This document shows positions 15,424-18,830 of a stretch of DNA of 18,830 bases, piece after piece; position 1 is the stretch's first letter; each line of letters begins with the position of its first letter. A program made the translations under genes and the position numbers. This DNA is from Rhodobacterales bacterium CG2_30_65_12 (GTDB lineage Bacteria > Pseudomonadota > Alphaproteobacteria > Rhodobacterales > Rhodobacteraceae): the NCBI GenBank assembly GCA_001873585.1, contig MNZL01000118.1, positions 1 to 18,830 of the forward strand, given 5' to 3'. The notes beneath the pieces are model-generated. The model made no database searches. It had not been told where the DNA came from and worked only from the letters and a program-made list of their open reading frames with translations.

Positions 15424-15463
15424 TTGCCAAAAATATCCCGGGGGTCCGGGGGCTGGCCCCCGG
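15424..15463 (+). repeat. GC-rich hairpin repeat, copy 2
   Basis: TTGCCAAAAATATCCCGGGG is followed by the stem CCGGGGGC / GCCCCCGG (15446-15463) with a 2-nt TG between the arms. The lead-in and stem are nearly identical to the copy at 10138-10173. Here it separates the convergent aldehyde dehydrogenase and pseudouridine synthase genes, where a transcription-ending or mRNA-stabilising role is reasonable. Confidence 0.75.
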
Positions 15464-15471
15464 TCTTGCCC

Positions 15472-16122
15472 TCAGAACGGGCACTTCGCGTTGAAGCTCA
15501 TCCCCCTGCCACCGTCGGGGTGGCGCAGCCGCAGGCTTTCGGCGTGCAGCATCATGCGGGGGAAATCGCGCGCAGGGCCTGTTGCGTAAAACGGATCGCC
15601 AAGAATCGGGTGGCCGATCGCCAGCATATGCACCCGAAGCTGATGGCTGCGCCCGGTCTGTGGCATCAGCCGCACCCGCGTGGTGCCACCCTCGACCCGC
15701 AGCGCGCGCCAATCCGTCACCGCCACTTTGCCGGTCTCGAAGTTCACATGCTGGAGCGGGCGATTGGGCCAATCCACGATCAACGGCAGGTCAACGGTGC
15801 CGGTTTTTTCCACCATCTCGCCCCAGACCCTTGCAAGGTAGGTCTTTTTCATATGCCGCCGCTCGAATTGCAGCCCGAGGTGGCGCTGCGCGTGTGGCGT
15901 GAGCGCAAAGACCATCACGCCCGAAGTGTCGCGGTCGAGCCGATGCACCAACAGCGCCTCGGGAAACGCCGCCTGCACCCGCGCGAGCAGGCAGTCGGCA
16001 AGGTGTTCACCCTTGCCCGGCACCGAGAGGAGCCCGGCAGGCTTGTCGACCAGCAGGATCTCATGGTCCTGGTGGATGATCTTCAGGGGGTCTTGCGGGG
16101 GGGCATAATCGTCGCTGCTCAT
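15472..16122 (-). CDS. RluA-family RNA pseudouridine synthase
   Basis: The 216-residue product is close in length to E. coli RluA (about 219). It carries the catalytic motif HRLDRDTSG (60-68, Asp64) and the usual flanking elements: VDKPAGLLSVPGKG near the N-terminus, KKTYLARVWG, and GRSHQLRVHMLAIGHPILGD. There is no N-terminal S4 domain, consistent with the RluA rather than the RluC/RluD branch. It should isomerise uridine to pseudouridine in 23S rRNA and/or tRNA anticodon loops. The exact target site cannot be read from sequence. It lies 93 bp behind the GFA gene on the same strand and may share its transcript. Confidence 0.92.
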   Translation of the reverse strand: MSSDDYAPPQDPLKIIHQDHEILLVDKPAGLLSVPGKGEHLADCLLARVQAAFPEALLVHRLDRDTSGVMVFALTPHAQRHLGLQFERRHMKKTYLARVWGEMVEKTGTVDLPLIVDWPNRPLQHVNFETGKVAVTDWRALRVEGGTTRVRLMPQTGRSHQLRVHMLAIGHPILGDPFYATGPARDFPRMMLHAESLRLRHPDGGRGMSFNAKCPF

Positions 16123-16215
16123 GGGTGCGCGTTTCGCAGATGCGGCGCGATCAGTCCAGCGCCACGCCGAACGTTTTCGGAAAAGCTCGCCGCCATGCGC
16201 GGATCGGGCCGAGGA

Positions 16216-16593
16216 TCATTCGCCTTCCTGCGGGTGTTCGTGGCTGCAGATATCGTAGTAATCGCCTTTGTCTTCGGTGAAGATGTGCCGGGCGAGGCGC
16301 AGGCCCGTCGGCCCATCGACCGCACCAAGAGCAAAATCCATGTGCCCGGTGCCGATCTCTCGCCAGAACAGGCTCGCGCCACAGCGCGGGCAGAAGCCAC
16401 GCTCGGCCACGTCGCTGGAGCGATACCACCGCACCGGGCCAGTAATTTCGATCTCGCCTTCATCCACGATGGCCGCCGCCCAGATATGGCCCGAGGTTTT
16501 GCGGCACATCGAGCAATGGCACGCGGCTGGATCGCGCGGCGTGCCAAAAACCTTGAAAGTGATATCGCCGCACAGGCAGCTCCCCGTCAGCAT
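16216..16593 (-). CDS. GFA-family zinc-binding protein (glutathione-dependent formaldehyde-activating enzyme-like)
   Basis: This 125-residue protein has the GFA/CENP-V cysteine pattern: CLC (Cys6, Cys8), CHCSMCRKTSG (Cys25, Cys27, Cys30) and CPRCGASLFW (Cys68, Cys71), giving two zinc sites. The frame extends upstream, but the ATG at 16593 places SCLCG at the normal N-terminus, and the extension lies in the upstream gene. The start overlaps the preceding gene's stop by 7 bp, so the two are cotranslated. Most family members have no proven substrate; the name comes from the Paracoccus glutathione-formaldehyde protein, so the formaldehyde role should not be assumed. Confidence 0.92.
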   Translation of the reverse strand: MLTGSCLCGDITFKVFGTPRDPAACHCSMCRKTSGHIWAAAIVDEGEIEITGPVRWYRSSDVAERGFCPRCGASLFWREIGTGHMDFALGAVDGPTGLRLARHIFTEDKGDYYDICSHEHPQEGE

Positions 16594-17048
16594 TGCGCGA
16601 ACACCTCTTTCAAGATCCCGCCGAGCGCCTCGGCATCGTCTTTTTTGAATGCCCGCGGCTGGTCGCTGTCGATATCGAGCACGCCAATCATTACCCCCGC
16701 TCCGTTCCACACCGGCAGCACCAGCTCGGAGCGGGTGGTGGCGGCGCAGGCGATATGGCCCGCAAATGCCGCAACGTCATCCACCAGCTGAACCTCACCC
16801 GTGCGTGCTGCCGCGCCGCAAACGCCGCGCTCGAACGGGATGGTGAGGCAGCCATGCCCACCCTGGTAGGGGCCGATCTTCAACATCCCCGGCGCTGTGA
16901 CGCGGTAAAAGCCTGTCCAGTCAAAGCGTGCATCAAAATGGTGGATCTCGCAGGCGAGCGTCGCCATCAGCGCCACCACGTCTGTTTCGCCCACCGTGAG
17001 CGCCCGAACGCGGGTGCCAAGCTCGGCATACTCCATCTGGCCAGACAA
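16587..17048 (-). CDS. GAF-domain free methionine-(R)-sulfoxide reductase
   Basis: The 153-residue single GAF domain shows FDWTGFYRV, the GPYQGGHGCLTIPFERGVCG stretch and GHIACAATTRSELVLPV, then IGVLDIDSD. Cys67, Cys77 and Cys101 have the same 10 and 24 residue spacing as the catalytic and resolving cysteines of E. coli fRMsr (84, 94, 118), and the acidic ligands Glu108, Asp125 and Asp127 are present. It reduces free methionine-R-sulfoxide, repairing oxidised methionine in the cytoplasm. The start is probably TTG at 17048, because a GGGAGAG site is spaced correctly for it; the ATG at 17036 would sit too far away. It is divergent from the STAS gene and overlaps the GFA gene. Confidence 0.9.
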   Translation of the reverse strand: MSGQMEYAELGTRVRALTVGETDVVALMATLACEIHHFDARFDWTGFYRVTAPGMLKIGPYQGGHGCLTIPFERGVCGAAARTGEVQLVDDVAAFAGHIACAATTRSELVLPVWNGAGVMIGVLDIDSDQPRAFKKDDAEALGGILKEVFAQC

Positions 17049-17141
17049 CTTTCTCTCTCCCGAACCGGCTTGCGCTTACTGAATGGTAAGGTTCTGCCGC
17101 TACCTTCCCACCAAATGGACCCGCCGCAAAGGAGAATGGCC

Positions 17142-17486
17142 ATGGATCTCGCCACCGAGGATATCGGCGCGCTGCGCATCATCACCGTGTCCGCGGCCAG
17201 GATCGACGCCGCCGTGGCGATCCAGTTCAAGGACGCGATGCGCACGATCACCGACGATGGCCCCCCGCGCGTGGTGCTCGATCTCTCGCGCGTCAGCTTT
17301 CTCGATTCCTCCGGCCTCGGCGCCGTCGTCGCGGCGATGAAGCAGGTGGGGCCGGGGCGCAGGCTTGAGCTCGCCGGGCTCACCCCGACCGTCGAAAAGG
17401 TGTTTCACCTCACACGGATGGACACAGTTTTTACCATCCACCCCGATGTCGCCACCGTCACCGCCAGGCTCGCCAATGCCGGATAG
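17142..17486 (+). CDS. rbaV: STAS-domain anti-sigma factor antagonist (RbaV-like)
   Basis: The 114-residue STAS domain contains RVVLDLSRVSFLDSSGLGAV, where the DSSGLG motif (Ser56/Ser57) is the phosphorylation site of SpoIIAA/RsbV proteins. In partner switching, the unphosphorylated protein binds the anti-sigma kinase and frees the target. Two ATGs lie 6 bp apart; the second (17142) is preferred because AAAGGAG is then 7 nt away, while 17136 would be only 1 nt away. The gene overlaps the kinase gene. The rbaV name is by analogy with the Rhodobacter capsulatus pair and not by a search. Confidence 0.85.
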   Translation: MDLATEDIGALRIITVSAARIDAAVAIQFKDAMRTITDDGPPRVVLDLSRVSFLDSSGLGAVVAAMKQVGPGRRLELAGLTPTVEKVFHLTRMDTVFTIHPDVATVTARLANAG

Positions 17487-17985
17487 GTCTTTCGTTTTCA
17501 TGGGGCATGCGCGCGACCATATCAACATCGCCAGTGAGGCCAGCGAGCGGCGGCTGCACCTCGTCTTTGCGGGCGATGAAACCTCCGTGCGCAGCGCGCT
17601 CAGAACGGCGATGGTCGCGTTCAGCAGCATGCAGCTCGGGCCGCAATTTCAGGGCGTGGTGGAGATCGTGCTGGCTGAAGTGCTCAACAACGTGGTCGAG
17701 CACGCCTATGCCGAGCACGGCCGTGGCGTGATCGAGATCGAGGCTGACCAGCTGGAAAACGCGCTTGCCTTTCGCATCACCGACGACGGGCGACCGATGC
17801 CCGAAGGCTGCATGCCGCAGGGTAGTCCGCAGGATCTCGACGTGCCACCCGACGAACTGCCCGAAGGTGGGTTTGGCTGGTATCTGATCCGCAGGCTCAC
17901 CGACCGGCTGGGCTATCAGCGCTCGGCCAACCGCAACGTGCTGACCTTCCGCGTGCCGCTCACCGCCGTTTCGCGGCTGAATTGA
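17476..17985 (+). CDS. rbaW: RsbW-type anti-sigma serine kinase (RbaW-like)
   Basis: The protein, up to 169 residues, has a HATPase_c_2 ATP-binding domain: the N box EIVLAEVLNNVVEHAYAEHG (Glu68, Asn71/72, Glu75, His76), G1 box ITDDGRPMP (Asp103) and G2 box GGFGWYLIRRLTDRLGY (131-147). Such kinases phosphorylate their STAS partner and hold a sigma factor or other target. The frame is open upstream. The ATG at 17476, overlapping the rbaV stop by 11 bp, is chosen for coupling; an ATG at 17500 is the alternative. In R. capsulatus, RbaV/RbaW, with the phosphatase RbaY encoded elsewhere, affects gene transfer agent production. No phosphatase or sigma gene is visible in this window. Confidence 0.85.
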   Translation: MPDRSFVFMGHARDHINIASEASERRLHLVFAGDETSVRSALRTAMVAFSSMQLGPQFQGVVEIVLAEVLNNVVEHAYAEHGRGVIEIEADQLENALAFRITDDGRPMPEGCMPQGSPQDLDVPPDELPEGGFGWYLIRRLTDRLGYQRSANRNVLTFRVPLTAVSRLN

Positions 17986-17987
17986 TG

Positions 17988-18027
17988 CCGGGCCATGCCA
18001 CTTGGTGCGCTGGGCACATGGCCCCGG
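17988..18027. repeat. Inverted repeat just after rbaW
   Basis: CCGGGCCATG (17988-17997) faces CATGGCCCCGG (18017-18027), giving a 10-bp stem with one bulged C and a 19-nt loop, 2 bp after the rbaW stop. It could end or stabilise the rbaVW transcript, but there is no T tract, so an intrinsic terminator is not proven. Confidence 0.4.
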
Positions 18028-18531
18028 CTTGCTGTTCTGTCGTCCCGCACGCCGAGGGCCACCCACAGGGCGAGCGCCATGCACAATCCCACAGACCGCA
18101 CAGGCCTGGCTGGCGCGCGCCATGCACAATCCCGCAGCGTTGTTGGCGCACGCCATGCCCATGCCCAAAGTCCGCACAGGCCGGGTCGAGCCCGCGCGCG
18201 TCACACAGCGAGCATACCCGGCCCACTCAAGCCGCATCCTTCCGGCGCGCACCATGCTCGACCAGCAGGCATTGCGCCCGGCCCGCGCGCTCGAATCCCT
18301 CCGGCGCTCAGCACGTCCGGCTTTCTTTGGGGTGTGTGCAAGGGCATAGACGTACAAAAGATCACCGCGAGCGGCCAACACTGGATATCGGATATCGGCG
18401 CGCGTTTGCGATGCACCGCTCCAGCGCAAGTGGCGACGCGGCGCAACCTCCAATCCGGCGCGTCGCATCGCGGTTTTGCAACCCGGCCTGGCGCGCTCCA
18501 CCTCCGCGCTGCCCCGCCGAATGCCCGAGCG
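18028..18531. other. GC-rich stretch without a supportable gene, with short direct repeats
   Basis: Open frames run through this stretch on both strands, but their translations are Ala/Arg/Cys/Pro-rich and show no domain. GCGCCATGCACAATCCC occurs twice, at 18074 and 18117 (43 bp apart), each followed shortly by CAG, and a third degenerate CGCCATGCCCATGCCC lies at 18151. CCGCACAGGCC occurs at 18096 and 18172. A tandem GATATCG pair is at 18384-18397. This looks like decayed repetitive DNA next to insertion sequence remnants. Confidence 0.45.
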
Positions 18532-18657
18532 CCTGCCGGTCGTCTTGCGGGGCGGCATCAAGGGTTCGATCAGGGCCCATTCCGCATCGGTCAGATCGCT
18601 TGCGTATTTGTCGCCAACTCGGGCATGTTGGCGTCGAGTGAGTTCGGTCCAGGCCAT
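18532..18657 (-). pseudogene. 5' remnant of an IS5-family transposase gene
   Basis: From ATG at 18657 (GGAG 6 nt ahead) the frame gives MAWTELTRRQHARVGDKYAS followed by DLTDAEWALIEPLMPPRKTTGR. This is the characteristic N-terminus of IS5-family (DDE) transposases of alphaproteobacteria. After about 42 residues the similarity stops: the expected GRPR...TGCQWR segment is not present, and the frame drifts into Arg-rich sequence and finally antisense to rbaW. The element therefore appears truncated or heavily rearranged, and it cannot encode an active transposase. Confidence 0.75.
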
Positions 18658-18715
18658 TGTGATCTCCGTTCAGCTTTGCAACCGAACAGAATCACAACCT
18701 GCTGATCTCACTCAA

Positions 18716-18756
18716 CGAGTTTTAAATCAGGCTCTAAGAGTCTGATTCAAAACTAA
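18716..18756. mobile_element. Abutted terminal inverted repeats of two IS5-like elements, 3 bp apart
   Basis: On the minus strand 18734-18716 reads GAGCCTGATTTAAAACTCG, the left end of the element whose transposase starts at 18657. On the plus strand 18738-18756 reads GAGTCTGATTCAAAACTAA, the end of a second element extending to the right. The two match at 15 of 19 positions and are separated only by TAA (18735-18737), which fits the 3-bp TNA target of several IS5 subgroups. Both transposase frames point left, so the order is right end - TAA - left end, as in a tandem insertion or a joined-end junction. Confidence 0.6.
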
Positions 18757-18766
18757 TCCATTTCTT

Positions 18767-18830
18767 TCAGGTTCTTACGAGATAGCGTGTAACGCGTCGG
18801 ATGTGGGCGATGGTGACCCATGCCTCGGCG
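18767..18830 (-). CDS. C-terminus of a second IS5-like transposase (5' part off the window)
   Basis: The minus strand from the window edge reads AEAWVTIAHIRRVTRYLVRT and then TGA at 18769-18767. A terminal AEAW...IAHIRR...TRYL helix is the style of ending seen in IS5-family transposases, and the stop lies only 11 bp before the terminal repeat at 18756, as expected for the 3' end of such an element. Only 20 residues are visible, so the assignment rests mainly on the position next to the terminal repeat. Confidence 0.5.
   Translation of the reverse strand, partial: AEAWVTIAHIRRVTRYLVRT

Noticed and set aside
10138..15463. The two GC-rich hairpin copies considered as the start of a CRISPR-like or tandem repeat array
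   Set aside because: Only two copies more than 5 kb apart, each with internal symmetry and intergenic placement. There are no regular spacers and no cas genes.
16119..16215. Short minus-strand frames between the GFA gene and the pseudouridine synthase, one ending in an ATGA overlap with the latter
   Set aside because: Candidates of 22-25 codons have no good ribosome binding site and no family resemblance. The overlap alone is too weak to call a gene.
18362..18446. Possible echo of the transposase segment containing TGCQW in a shifted frame (DIQCWPLAV)
   Set aside because: The resemblance is short and needs several frame changes. Without alignment to a reference element it cannot be separated from chance.
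17458..18657. Minus-strand frame of 399 codons starting with an IS5 transposase N-terminus
   Set aside because: Only the first 42 or so residues look like transposase. The rest is repeat-rich spacer and then antisense to rbaW, so it is a remnant that happens to stay open, not a full gene.

Overview
The window looks like chromosome of a member of the Rhodobacterales (Roseobacter/Rhodobacter group of Alphaproteobacteria). The evidence is the GC-rich coding sequence, the gene order motB-flgE-flgK-flgL-flgI behind CtrA-type promoters, a STAS/anti-sigma pair of the RbaV/RbaW type, and two copies of a GC-rich hairpin repeat that I remember as common between genes in this order. This assignment comes from reading the sequence, not from a database search. 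An IS66-type end lies at the left edge and IS5-type ends at the right edge.

Region 1 (1-6740, minus strand except for the gap). An IS66-family end with a partial orfA (1-268) is followed by about 577 bp with no supportable gene. Then comes a flagellar block read leftward: motB, flgE, flgK, flgL, flgI. It encodes the stator, hook, both hook-filament junction proteins and the P-ring. Both motB and flgE are preceded by a CtrA box (one perfect, one with a single mismatch), each followed exactly 9 nt later by a GCTA -10-like element. This predicts two CtrA-dependent transcription units. A remnant of a dispersed palindromic repeat resembling one known from rhizobia sits between flgE and flgK.

Region 2 (6941-13097, plus strand). 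A small membrane protein gene of the cytochrome-oxidase-like type is broken by frameshift. Behind it is an aromatic catabolic operon: hmgA (homogentisate dioxygenase) and fahA (fumarylacetoacetase) overlapping by 4 bp, a metallo-beta-lactamase-fold protein that has lost half of its metal ligands, a group A flavin monooxygenase, and a 64-residue DUF2783 protein, closed by a good intrinsic terminator. The monooxygenase plus small protein may make homogentisate from a hydroxylated aromatic acid such as 3-hydroxyphenylacetate, as the flavoprotein/coupling-protein pair MhaA/MhaB does in Pseudomonas. HmgA and FahA would then carry homogentisate towards fumarate and acetoacetate. The isomerase step between them (maleylacetoacetate isomerase) is not encoded in the window.

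Region 3 (13108-17985). A 1-Cys peroxiredoxin (minus) and an aldehyde dehydrogenase (plus) diverge from a spacer holding two adjacent palindromes. A minus-strand group follows: free-methionine-(R)-sulfoxide reductase, GFA-family zinc protein and an RluA-type pseudouridine synthase. Divergent from it is an overlapping STAS/anti-sigma kinase pair (rbaV-rbaW type), a partner-switching module that in Rhodobacter affects gene transfer agent production and stationary-phase survival.

Region 4 (17988-18830). A GC-rich non-coding stretch with short direct repeats leads to the 5' remnant of an IS5-family transposase. Its terminal repeat abuts the terminal repeat of a second IS5-like element across only 3 bp (TAA); the transposase C-terminus of that second element runs off the window.
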